Positions 1 to 6,811 of a stretch of 7,748 bases of DNA are shown here, piece after piece. Made by a program: the position numbers and the translations under genes. The notes under the pieces are model-generated. The model was given only the letters and a program-made list of their open reading frames with translations, had not been told where the DNA came from and searched no databases. Each line of letters starts with the position of its first letter. The stretch's first letter is position 1. This DNA is from JBDHZU01 sp039812085 (GTDB taxonomy: Bacteria; Actinomycetota; Actinomycetes; S36-B12; UBA10799): NCBI GenBank assembly GCA_039812085.1, contig JBDHZU010000096.1, forward strand, positions 1-7,748, read 5' to 3'.

Positions 1-2974
1 CTAGTTTGAGGTCAACTGAAGCATTCGGATCCAGTTTGTCTGCCAAAGTGCAGGTAACGAGTCCAGACGCAGTCGAGCAACTCCATGGGCTACCGACTGA
101 TGCCACGGCAGTCAAGTGGCTGGGGATCGGGAAAGTCACCGTGAAATCACCCGGGTCCTGGCTTGGACCGTTGTTCTTGACCGTAAAGGTGGCCTGCTTG
201 CTGGGACCTCCAGCAACCAGCGTCAGATCATCATTCGTTGTGATTTGGATGTCCGCATCCACTACAGCAAGCAGAACAATGTGCGCGTTGTCATTGGTCG
301 GGTCAATGTCCCCTGGGACGCTGATCTGGCCATCAACAGTCACCGAATCAGGGGCATCGGCAGCGAGTGACACACTCATTTCCACTCGGTCAAACTGTGT
401 TCCTGGCGCAGCCGCAGAATTTAAGGTCTGGGTGCAGGTGACAGTAACCGGGCCTGTACCAGTTGTCGGCGTGCAGTTCCACGCACCAGAAGAAGTGATC
501 CCTGCCAGGCTCGCGCCACTTGGAATCTTGTAGGTGCTCGTCACTACAGTGCCAGCAGGCAATGTCGACGGGCCATTGTTCATGGTGTCCCCGTAGACAG
601 GCACCGGCGGACCACCCTTGGTGGGCGTACCCCCTTCAGTCATGGCGATCGAGCCATCAACCTGCGGCGTCACCGTGACGTTATCCGTCGAGGTGTTGTC
701 ACCTGGATTGTCTTCCGTGCCATCAGTGGTGGTGACACTCGAGGTGTTAGAGAAGTCGCCGATATCTGTTGCCAGCTTGGCGGTCAGCAAAATATCGGGA
801 GCGACCTCACCAGGGGCGAGCACTTTGGCATAGGTACAGGTCACATCTTGACCAGAGGCATTACAGGTCCAGTCTGGTCCTGTTCCACTCACATAGGTCA
901 GACCTGACGGCAAGGCGTCCGTCACGGTGATCGGCTTACCCGGAACCACACCAGCAACCGACGGCCCCTTATTGCTGACCGACAGCCTCCAGGTTCCGTT
1001 GGTACCTGGCACCATCGCACCGCTGTGGCGCTTCTGCATGACCAAGTCATGGTGACGTTCCACCGTGACAGTCTTATCCCCTTCACCTGGTGTGCCTGTC
1101 GTGCTTGAGGTTCCGTTCGCGGTGTTCTGCTGGGTCGAACCATCAGCAACGTCTGCCGGGACCTTGACCGTTACCGTAATTTCCGGAGCTTCAGCGCCAT
1201 TGGCCAAAGTGGTTCCCGCGGAGGTCACACATCGGACGTTTTGGCCGGTGTTCGTACATGACCAGCCACTACCCGTCGCGCTCACAAAGGTCTGTCCGGA
1301 CGGCAGCTCGTCAGTGACCACCAGTGGGCCTTGCGCCGTCTGGGGGCCATTGTTCTTGAGTTTCAAGGTGTAGGTGCCGTTGCTGCCCGCCGTGAACTTG
1401 TCGGCGGCAGTCTTGGTCAAGGACAGGTTGGCGCGAGGATCGCTCACCGTCAGCTCAACTTTGTTGCCCGGGAACTCCAACGGAACATTGCCCGTCACCG
1501 AGTTCACAGCCATCTTGGGACTGTTGATCACCTTTTCGCCATCTTGCGCCGATGACTTCACCACAACGTCATAGGTGATCACCCATGGTCCGGAGTTTGG
1601 TTTACCCGCCGCTCCAATATTGCCGATCGGCACGGTGAGCACTCCACTATCAACGCTGGCACCACCGGCGACAGTTCCGTTGACCTTGGCCGATCCACTG
1701 ACGTAGTCAGCGTTCGTCGGGAGGGTGTCAAGCAAGCGCGCATTCGTTCCGCCATCGTCGCCTGTGTTCTGAGTGGTCACGGTGTAGCGGACCGTGTCAC
1801 CTGGCTTGAGCACTCCGCCGTTGACATCGAGCGCGGTCTTGGTCGGAACCAGTTTGGGGGTGTAAAGCTCTGCCTCAAAAGTGAACGCCGTTGGGTAGTA
1901 AGCATCCGAGTTAGTCGTCGCCTTCAGCACGGCCGAGGTATCGCCATTGCCCAACTTGCCACTGGCATCGATCCGACCAATATCGAATCCCAATTGATTG
2001 TTGAAGTTGGGGCTCTTCGTCGTGACTGGTGTACCCGGTGGTTGATTGATGAATGAGCTGAAGAAGTTTGTCGGCGCACGCGACGAGTCAGAAAGCTGCG
2101 AGGTTCCCTTTGATGGGGACTTGAGCGACAGAGTGTCGCCCTGCAAACCACGGTCGCCCTCAAAGGAAACGAAGCCGACCTGACTCTTGACCACACCGTC
2201 TGGCGGGGTACGGAATCCGCTCACCGGAATGTCGACACCTTGCCCGTCGCGCACATCAGCGAACCCGTTGAACACAGTGATACTGCGGACCGGTTCATTC
2301 TGGGATGCGTAAACGACGATGAGCGACCAACCAGCAAACAGGTCCGGGCCTTCTGACGCGGCCTGAATATTGCCGACTGTGTAGGTGCCATTGGCTGCGC
2401 TCTTGATCAGACTGGTCACATTGGCAATGGCACTGTAGGCAATACCGTTGTCATTCTTACCCTTGTTGTCGTGGTACTGGTCCACGGTGTCGGCGACGAT
2501 GTCTTGATAGGGCGCACTCGCCTCGACTTTGAACTTGACCCGATTCTTCAAGCCCTCATTTGGTGCCTTCTTCTTTGCATCCTTATGCCAGATACGGCCA
2601 CCCCAGGTGAGATCCGCTCGGACAACCGTGGCACCCGCTGGCATCGCCAAGTTCGCACTACTGGAGTTGAACGTCGAACCATCGTTATCAATATCGACGT
2701 ACTCCATGGTGTAGCTGTTGTTGTTATCGGCAGCCCCTGCTTGGGCGGCAGCGCACTTGCCCTTGTTCGCACCCAACGTCTTGCTACACGTCATGTTGGT
2801 ATTACCGACAAGACGGGTGGAACCTGCTAGATCCGCGTCGAACCGCTTTGAGAAGGGGCGAATGACAGCGCCCTCTGCAGGGGTCGAGACAGCGACCAGA
2901 GCCAGCGTGGAAGCAAGCACGGCAAGGATGGCGGAAATGACCACGGCGCTGCGTGGGCGAGAAGACACGCTCAT
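1..2974 (-). CDS. Secreted surface protein with DUF11-type repeats (C-terminus beyond window)
   Basis: The frame is open for 991 codons from the ATG at 2972-2974 to the window edge, with no stop or frameshift in the stretches I translated. Residues 1-36 form a signal peptide: arginines at 6 and 8, a hydrophobic core at about 10-29 and a cleavage region near STPAEGA. Residues 40-370 form an N-terminal domain with AGWSLIVVY at 214-222, a motif I associate with large DUF11-containing surface proteins. About five DUF11-type Ig-like repeats follow, starting near residues 375, 516, 641, 773 and 906. Repeats 2-5 carry a WxC...C pair (for example GWSCTNTG and DWTCNASG) and NNGP/NKGP motifs. The family is extracellular and often wall-anchored; adhesion or envelope structure is inference. 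Any LPXTG or C-terminal helix would be outside the window. The ribosome binding site is weak: AGG, 10 bases from the ATG. The start rests on the signal peptide. Confidence 0.9.
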   Translation of the reverse strand, partial: MSVSSRPRSAVVISAILAVLASTLALVAVSTPAEGAVIRPFSKRFDADLAGSTRLVGNTNMTCSKTLGANKGKCAAAQAGAADNNNSYTMEYVDIDNDGSTFNSSSANLAMPAGATVVRADLTWGGRIWHKDAKKKAPNEGLKNRVKFKVEASAPYQDIVADTVDQYHDNKGKNDNGIAYSAIANVTSLIKSAANGTYTVGNIQAASEGPDLFAGWSLIVVYASQNEPVRSITVFNGFADVRDGQGVDIPVSGFRTPPDGVVKSQVGFVSFEGDRGLQGDTLSLKSPSKGTSQLSDSSRAPTNFFSSFINQPPGTPVTTKSPNFNNQLGFDIGRIDASGKLGNGDTSAVLKATTNSDAYYPTAFTFEAELYTPKLVPTKTALDVNGGVLKPGDTVRYTVTTQNTGDDGGTNARLLDTLPTNADYVSGSAKVNGTVAGGASVDSGVLTVPIGNIGAAGKPNSGPWVITYDVVVKSSAQDGEKVINSPKMAVNSVTGNVPLEFPGNKVELTVSDPRANLSLTKTAADKFTAGSNGTYTLKLKNNGPQTAQGPLVVTDELPSGQTFVSATGSGWSCTNTGQNVRCVTSAGTTLANGAEAPEITVTVKVPADVADGSTQQNTANGTSSTTGTPGEGDKTVTVERHHDLVMQKRHSGAMVPGTNGTWRLSVSNKGPSVAGVVPGKPITVTDALPSGLTYVSGTGPDWTCNASGQDVTCTYAKVLAPGEVAPDILLTAKLATDIGDFSNTSSVTTTDGTEDNPGDNTSTDNVTVTPQVDGSIAMTEGGTPTKGGPPVPVYGDTMNNGPSTLPAGTVVTSTYKIPSGASLAGITSSGAWNCTPTTGTGPVTVTCTQTLNSAAAPGTQFDRVEMSVSLAADAPDSVTVDGQISVPGDIDPTNDNAHIVLLAVVDADIQITTNDDLTLVAGGPSKQATFTVKNNGPSQDPGDFTVTFPIPSHLTAVASVGSPWSCSTASGLVTCTLADKLDPNASVDLKL

Positions 2975-2986
2975 GGTTGATCAACC
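2975..2986. promoter_or_regulatory. Perfect 12-base palindrome touching the start codon of the surface-protein gene
   Basis: GGTTGATCAACC is its own reverse complement and lies directly against the ATG at 2972-2974. Protein binding here, or pairing in the mRNA, would occlude the ribosome-binding region. Operator function is inference only; a 12-base palindrome can occur by chance. Confidence 0.3.
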
Positions 2987-3066
2987 TAGAGCCGGATCCG
3001 CCTAGATCACCGAATAACCCCGATATCCTGCGGAAAATGTTCACTCCCCGTACACACCCTCAAGAT

Positions 3067-3165
3067 TCAGGCGTCGATCTTGTCGGTTACAGAGAAGAAA
3101 CCGAGTGATACGAGAGGAACTGCGCAACTCGTGTCTTGAGTCTCGCAGAACTCGTAGTTGCTCAT
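3067..3165 (-). CDS. Possible small protein, 32 residues, unknown function
   Basis: This minus-strand ORF starts at the ATG at 3163-3165 and stops at a TGA at 3067-3069. It is preceded by GAGGTG at 3170-3175, a six-base match to the anti-Shine-Dalgarno complement, four bases from the start; this is a stronger signal than that of the large surface-protein gene downstream. The peptide begins MSNYEFCETQDTSCAVPLV, with cysteines at 7 and 14, an apolar middle (about 15-26) and an acidic/basic end (TDKIDA). About two thirds of third codon positions are G or C, which fits coding sequence. I recognise no family. It ends 92 bases before the surface-protein gene on the same strand, so it could be an independent small protein, a leader peptide for that gene, or a chance ORF. 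There is no membrane segment long enough to span and no obvious signal peptide. Confidence 0.45.
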   Translation of the reverse strand: MSNYEFCETQDTSCAVPLVSLGFFSVTDKIDA

Positions 3166-3169
3166 CTTC

Positions 3170-3175
3170 CACCTC
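3170..3175 (-). promoter_or_regulatory. Strong Shine-Dalgarno of the 32-residue ORF
   Basis: On the minus strand the context reads AAGAGGTGGAAG followed by ATG. GAGGTG matches the complement of the 16S rRNA 3' end, with a four-base spacer (six bases when counted from AGG). It is the main reason for taking the short ORF seriously. Confidence 0.5.
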
Positions 3176-3231
3176 TTGTTGTCAGGACTTCGAGGGGTAA
3201 CCGCTTTCCTCCGCCGAATGGCCCTCGCCGC

Positions 3232-3262
3232 TTGCATAAGAGATGCCCGACGCTGCTAATGT
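3232..3262 (+). promoter_or_regulatory. Candidate promoter of the tRNA-Lys gene
   Basis: TTGCAT at 3232-3237 and TAATGT at 3257-3262 resemble -35 and -10 elements. The -10 fits the actinobacterial TANNNT pattern. The 19-base spacer is slightly long. A transcript would start about seven bases before the tRNA 5' end, which is short but workable. Confidence 0.35.
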
Positions 3263-3275
3263 TGCGTCTGCTTTC

Positions 3276-3348
<73 letters not shown>

Positions 3349-3360
3349 CTCTGATGGAGT

Positions 3361-3389
3361 GGGTGGTGTCCAACTAATGGGCGCCACCC
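3361..3389. terminator. Hairpin between the tRNA and the convergent receptor gene, likely bidirectional terminator
   Basis: GGGTGGTGTC (3361-3370) pairs with GGCGCCACCC (3380-3389): ten pairs, two of them G-T, around a nine-base loop. It lies between the 3' ends of two converging genes, where a terminator is expected. A smaller hairpin ACTC/GAGT (3348-3351 and 3357-3360) precedes it on the plus strand. Neither side has a T-run, which is common for GC-rich actinobacterial terminators but lowers certainty. Confidence 0.5.
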
Positions 3390-3396
3390 GCACCCA

Positions 3397-5976
3397 TTAC
3401 CGGCCAGAGAAGGCAAACCAGTAGAGCGCTGCAATCGCCAGGATGACGAGCGGATAGGCGATTCTCGCGGACACGTCGAGTACCCGAACCGCCGCCAACT
3501 TTCGTGAATCCGTCAAGTGTCTGCCCACCAGGGTGACGACAATCGCTGAGCCCGCGAGGGCGATGAAGGCGTAGTACGCCCACTCAATCGCCACTGTGTA
3601 GTCCACTGACGGCAACGAACTGGTCACCGTATTGAGCATGACGGCACCGGTGAGGATTCCGGTGACGCCGAAGGAGACTCGACTCGTGGTGTCTTTATGA
3701 CTCATCCACAGCGAGACGTAAACGACGATCGCCAACAACAACAGCGGCAACATGTTCTTGACCAAGAAGCTGGGGACATCGCGGCTGATCTCAATGGTGG
3801 TCAGCATCTGGGAGTAGGTGATTCCCGTGGTTCCGCCAGTAAAGAAGGGATCACCAAGACCGCCGGTGTTACCCACACTGTTCGGCACGAAGTAGACGGC
3901 GTCCGCTACCCAGTTGGGAATCTGATCAATGGTGGACCCTGAGTCCACCCCGCTTTCCAGCCGAGACTCTTGAGACTGATCGACGACGTCAACGTCCGGC
4001 ACGTACGACATGCGAGCCGCCGGCAGGGTCCGATTCTGGACGGTGATCGGCAGTATCTGGCGATCGAATGGGAAGTCCGCAAACTCCATCTGAGTCTTGA
4101 AATTTCCCCGCACTTGATACAGCTCGTACGTCTGTCCGCCAACTGTTTCCTTGCGCTGCGGTTCGCCAATCGACAACGAGGAATCGACGGCGTTGGGGAA
4201 CACCACATCCGTGGCTTCATGCACGCCGGGGCCGTACTTGAACCAAATGAAGAAGTTTGCGTTGAACGTCTGCGACGCGGCATCTAACTCATCAATCTCA
4301 TTGACGTTCACACCCACCGAGACCACGTTCTGAATGGTGTAAACCGAGTCCAAGAACTTGACGGCTTCACCGTTCTTGAGCGCATCAGCTAACGGGACAC
4401 CAGCCTGGGGACTGTACGGAGCGAGCTGCGACTGGGCGGACTCAATGTATAGCTGTCCACTAGGCGTGATCCGACCGGACTCGAAGGCAACCGGTCGAAC
4501 GGCAGCATCATCTGCATTGAAGTAGATAGCACCTGTGAGTCCCGGAATCGACGTTTGCACAGTGCGGGCATGATCGAAGCGCGCCCGAATCTTTTCTCTG
4601 TCTTCTGCCCGTGATCCGCTAGTGAAACCGAGGCTCTGCTCCGTCATGGCATGAGCAAAGGCGTCGACTGCGTCATAGACCAGGCCGGCAGACCAGAACG
4701 GCCGATATCCGTACTTGGCTTGGTAGTCGTTGTAGAACCGAACTGCCTCACCGGTCAGCGTTCCTTGCACCAGGGGAGCCGCAGCGATTGCATCGTTAAT
4801 GACGCTGCTACCACTACCCCGCAACCTGTTGAAAAACTCATCAGTTGCCAGCGAGTCGGCTCCCACCAACTTGGCCTTAATGTCTTTCTCTCGTAGCTTT
4901 GGCCCCAACTTGCCGATATTGGCATCCATCGTCGCCAAGATGATCGGGCCTGGATCTGAAACCTTGGAGATCTTGTCTGCCACCTCATCCAGGTAGGTAT
5001 CGACTGAGGTTGGCCAGGTGGGCGTCATGATTTCGGCCTGAACATCACCGCCAGACGCCTTGATGCTCTTGACGTAAGCGGCCCGCAGATCACGGTTCAC
5101 AGCATCATCTGCGTAAACGATGATTGACTTCTTGGCCTGCATCACACTGGTCACGTAAGCCGCAATTCCCGCGCCTTCCATCGTGCTGTCAAAGACAGTT
5201 CGGAAGTAATACGGGTTATTACGAGATAACGCATCGGCAGTCGCCGTCGCCGTGATGACGGGCATCTTGCCAGCCTTATAAACCGGACTAGCAGCCTCCG
5301 ATGTCGTCGATAGGTAGTGGCCAATCACTCCAAGGAAACGACCATCGTCAACGATCTGCTGAGCAACTTGTTTGGCCGTGGTCGGATCGTTGTGGTCGCG
5401 GAACACCTTCATCGCTAGGGTGTGGGACCCCATCCGACCTGACTCATTCCAACTATCGATCGCCCACTGGGCACTATTGATGATCTCTTGGGCGGAGTCC
5501 GCGCCATCATCGTTCTCACCAACAACGACGGCAATATATTGCGTATCTGATCGAAATAAATTAACCGCCCAGACCAACCCACCGACCAGGGCAAGCACGG
5601 CGGCAGCAGCTACTGCACGCAAGATGATGCGCCGCCGACGTGCCTTCCGTAGCTCTGGAACATAACCGCGGACAAACTCTGGCGGTGGCGGGTCGACGAT
5701 GGCGCGCAGTTCGGGGGGCGTCTTTTTGTCGATTCCACGCAAAGGCCCCAGAGCGGCACTGGCCTCCTGCAGTGGGTTGAGTTCCTTTGCCCGTTCAAGG
5801 CAGAACTTCTTCTCGCCGTCGTCTTCAGTGCATGCGGCAAACCACAACCAGGCCAACTCGTATTCAGGATCAAGCGCGAGGGCTTCCGCCAGCAAAGTAC
5901 GCGCACCGGAGATGTCACCGCTCTCCAGAGCAGCGATTCCTTGTCGAGTACGTTCTGCCGCGTAGACCTCAGCCAT
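3397..5976 (-). CDS. Pentameric ligand-gated ion channel subunit fused to TPR-like and periplasmic-binding-protein domains
   Basis: The gene encodes 859 residues and ends in TAA. An in-frame TGA three codons upstream limits the start to this ATG; GAGG lies 12 bases ahead, a loose spacing. Domain order: residues 8-70, one to two TPR-like repeats (GIAALESGDISGARTLL, ALALDPEYE); 112-140, an arginine-rich stop followed by a membrane helix; 146-510, a type I periplasmic binding protein of the LivJ/LivK kind, with GHYLSTTSEAAS (219-230) and ITATATADAL (241-250) at the positions that hold the ligand alpha-amino and carboxyl groups in LivJ; 540-735, a channel beta-sandwich with TQMEFADFPFDRQIL (628-642), the Cys-loop with its cysteines replaced by Thr and Leu; then M1 736-758, M2 about 766-786, M3 794-815 and M4 835-857. 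The M3-M4 loop is short, as in prokaryotic channels. Most likely it is a plasma-membrane channel gated by an extracellular small molecule. Ligand and ion selectivity are unknown. Confidence 0.9.
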   Translation of the reverse strand: MAEVYAAERTRQGIAALESGDISGARTLLAEALALDPEYELAWLWFAACTEDDGEKKFCLERAKELNPLQEASAALGPLRGIDKKTPPELRAIVDPPPPEFVRGYVPELRKARRRRIILRAVAAAAVLALVGGLVWAVNLFRSDTQYIAVVVGENDDGADSAQEIINSAQWAIDSWNESGRMGSHTLAMKVFRDHNDPTTAKQVAQQIVDDGRFLGVIGHYLSTTSEAASPVYKAGKMPVITATATADALSRNNPYYFRTVFDSTMEGAGIAAYVTSVMQAKKSIIVYADDAVNRDLRAAYVKSIKASGGDVQAEIMTPTWPTSVDTYLDEVADKISKVSDPGPIILATMDANIGKLGPKLREKDIKAKLVGADSLATDEFFNRLRGSGSSVINDAIAAAPLVQGTLTGEAVRFYNDYQAKYGYRPFWSAGLVYDAVDAFAHAMTEQSLGFTSGSRAEDREKIRARFDHARTVQTSIPGLTGAIYFNADDAAVRPVAFESGRITPSGQLYIESAQSQLAPYSPQAGVPLADALKNGEAVKFLDSVYTIQNVVSVGVNVNEIDELDAASQTFNANFFIWFKYGPGVHEATDVVFPNAVDSSLSIGEPQRKETVGGQTYELYQVRGNFKTQMEFADFPFDRQILPITVQNRTLPAARMSYVPDVDVVDQSQESRLESGVDSGSTIDQIPNWVADAVYFVPNSVGNTGGLGDPFFTGGTTGITYSQMLTTIEISRDVPSFLVKNMLPLLLLAIVVYVSLWMSHKDTTSRVSFGVTGILTGAVMLNTVTSSLPSVDYTVAIEWAYYAFIALAGSAIVVTLVGRHLTDSRKLAAVRVLDVSARIAYPLVILAIAALYWFAFSGR

Positions 5977-5990
5977 GAGCAGTCACGACC

Positions 5991-6353
5991 TCAGAGATAG
6001 AGGCCAGTCTCCTCAGGTCGGACCCGAGCAGAAGCGACCGCATGGATATCGCGTTCACGCAAGAGCACATACGCTCGCCCCTGCAGTTCAACTTCACCGC
6101 GATCCTCCGGTTCGAATAAGACTCTGTCGCCGACTTCCAACGTTCGTACGTTGGGGCCTACCGCAACCGCGTTTGCCCACTCCAGACGTCGACCCACCGT
6201 CGCCGTTGCCGGGATCAAAATGCCACCGGCAGAACGTCGTTCAGCGTCTCCTGCATCAAGCGCAACCAAAATACGGTCGTGAAGCAGTTTGATCGGTAAA
6301 GCCGGATGATCGCTCGCCGACGACTCCAGTTGAGCAGATTGTGACGTTGACAC
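5991..6353 (-). CDS. GroES-like (Cpn10 family) co-chaperonin
   Basis: With the GTG at 6351-6353 as start, the protein has 120 residues and ends in TGA. Residues 20-106 align with GroES: LHDRILV (24-30), the mobile loop SAGGILIP (41-48), whose ILI stands where E. coli GroES has the GroEL-contacting IVL, GDRVLFEP (75-82) and RERDIHAV (99-106). Typical GroES is about 95-100 residues; here there are some 20 extra polar residues in front and a tail ending EETGLYL. The GTG follows the DUF3618 stop by four bases, suggesting translational coupling, but has no clear Shine-Dalgarno. A longer frame from a TTG at 6396-6398 would overlap DUF3618 by 41 bases and is less likely. No groEL is adjacent, so this is probably an extra paralogue. 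The receptor gene starts 14 bases after it, so they are likely co-transcribed. Cytosolic; function beyond family membership is unknown. Confidence 0.82.
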   Translation of the reverse strand: MSTSQSAQLESSASDHPALPIKLLHDRILVALDAGDAERRSAGGILIPATATVGRRLEWANAVAVGPNVRTLEVGDRVLFEPEDRGEVELQGRAYVLLRERDIHAVASARVRPEETGLYL

Positions 6354-6357
6354 GTCA

Positions 6358-6690
6358 CTAACGACCGTAGCGGCGGCCGCGAATAACGCGGCGAACAACG
6401 ATCACGCCAGCCACTGTGCCGACAGTTCCAGCAACCCGCGTTGGCCGCACCTGTCCGTACTCATCGACATAAAAGCCTTTGACCTTGGCGACGGCGCGAC
6501 TAGCAATGTGCTTGGGGCTGACTGCTTGCTTAACCGCAGACTGCAACTGCCCCACTGTCTCGACGAGACGTTCGCGGGATTGTTCGATGTCCGCTTCGAT
6601 GTCAGCGATCGAACGCTGCTGCGGGACATCCTGTTGCTGTTTATTCGCAACGTCGTCCGTGGCCTTAACCGCCACCTCGCCAGAACCCAT
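6358..6690 (-). CDS. DUF3618-like small membrane-associated protein
   Basis: With ATG 6688-6690 as start, the protein has 110 residues. AAGG lies eight bases upstream, which favours this start over the GTG 54 bases further up. After a polar, glutamine-rich N-terminus comes a helical segment with IEADIEQSRERLVETVGQL (31-49), the acidic/basic amphipathic pattern of DUF3618 proteins. Residues 60-84 are basic and contain GFYVDEYGQVRPTR. A short hydrophobic stretch, VAGTVGTVAGVIVV (86-99), follows, and the protein ends in an arginine-rich tail (RRVIRGRRYGR), consistent with a single membrane segment and a cytosolic positive end. The family is common in actinobacteria, often near bcp and GroES-like genes as here, but its role is not established. 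It is the first gene of the presumed operon and divergent from the peroxidase gene 121 bases away. Confidence 0.78.
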   Translation of the reverse strand: MGSGEVAVKATDDVANKQQQDVPQQRSIADIEADIEQSRERLVETVGQLQSAVKQAVSPKHIASRAVAKVKGFYVDEYGQVRPTRVAGTVGTVAGVIVVRRVIRGRRYGR

Positions 6691-6745
6691 GCGAGCAACC
6701 TTAGTGCGATCAGCGGTAGCCAAGCCCGGTAGACCCTCACCCACT

Positions 6746-6771
6746 GGAACTACCGTCTGCCGTGCAGCGTG
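6746..6771 (+). promoter_or_regulatory. Possible SigR-like ECF promoter of the thiol peroxidase gene
   Basis: GGAAC (6746-6750), 18 bases, then GTG (6769-6771) is close to the GGAAT-N18-GTT pattern known for the thiol-stress sigma factor SigR in Streptomyces. It would place the transcript start about 30 bases before the ATG. A thiol peroxidase is a sensible target. The match is partial (the last base of each element differs) and could be chance. Confidence 0.25.
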
Positions 6772-6811
6772 CCAGGATGTCTGCCAGGACTCATCGACTC
6801 AGGAGCAACCC

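Noticed and set aside
6..533. Plus-strand ORF of 175 codons antisense to the surface-protein gene
   Set aside because: It is a shadow of the opposite coding frame: no Shine-Dalgarno, no recognisable domain, and the minus frame encodes clear DUF11 repeats here.
2802..3044. Minus-strand ORF of 80 codons overlapping the start of the surface-protein gene, with a GTG start after GGGGA
   Set aside because: It is out of frame with a convincing signal peptide and has an arginine/cysteine-rich composition typical of shadow frames.
3191..3227. CGAGGG / CCCTCG inverted repeat upstream of the tRNA and the small ORF
   Set aside because: Only six pairs with a 25-base loop and no further conserved pairing; likely chance in GC-rich DNA.
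3374..3583. Minus-strand ORF of 69 codons at the 3' end of the receptor gene
   Set aside because: Alternate frame of M4 and the M3-M4 region of the channel; no start signal.
6402..6740. Minus-strand ORF of 112 codons in the region of DUF3618
   Set aside because: It is in another frame from the DUF3618-like helix and membrane segment, and is rich in arginine, leucine and serine with no recognisable pattern.
6479..6811. Upstream extension of the bcp reading frame by 111 codons
   Set aside because: It runs antisense through DUF3618 and the promoter region. The ATG at 6812 has an ideal AGGAG, and the protein from there has full family length.
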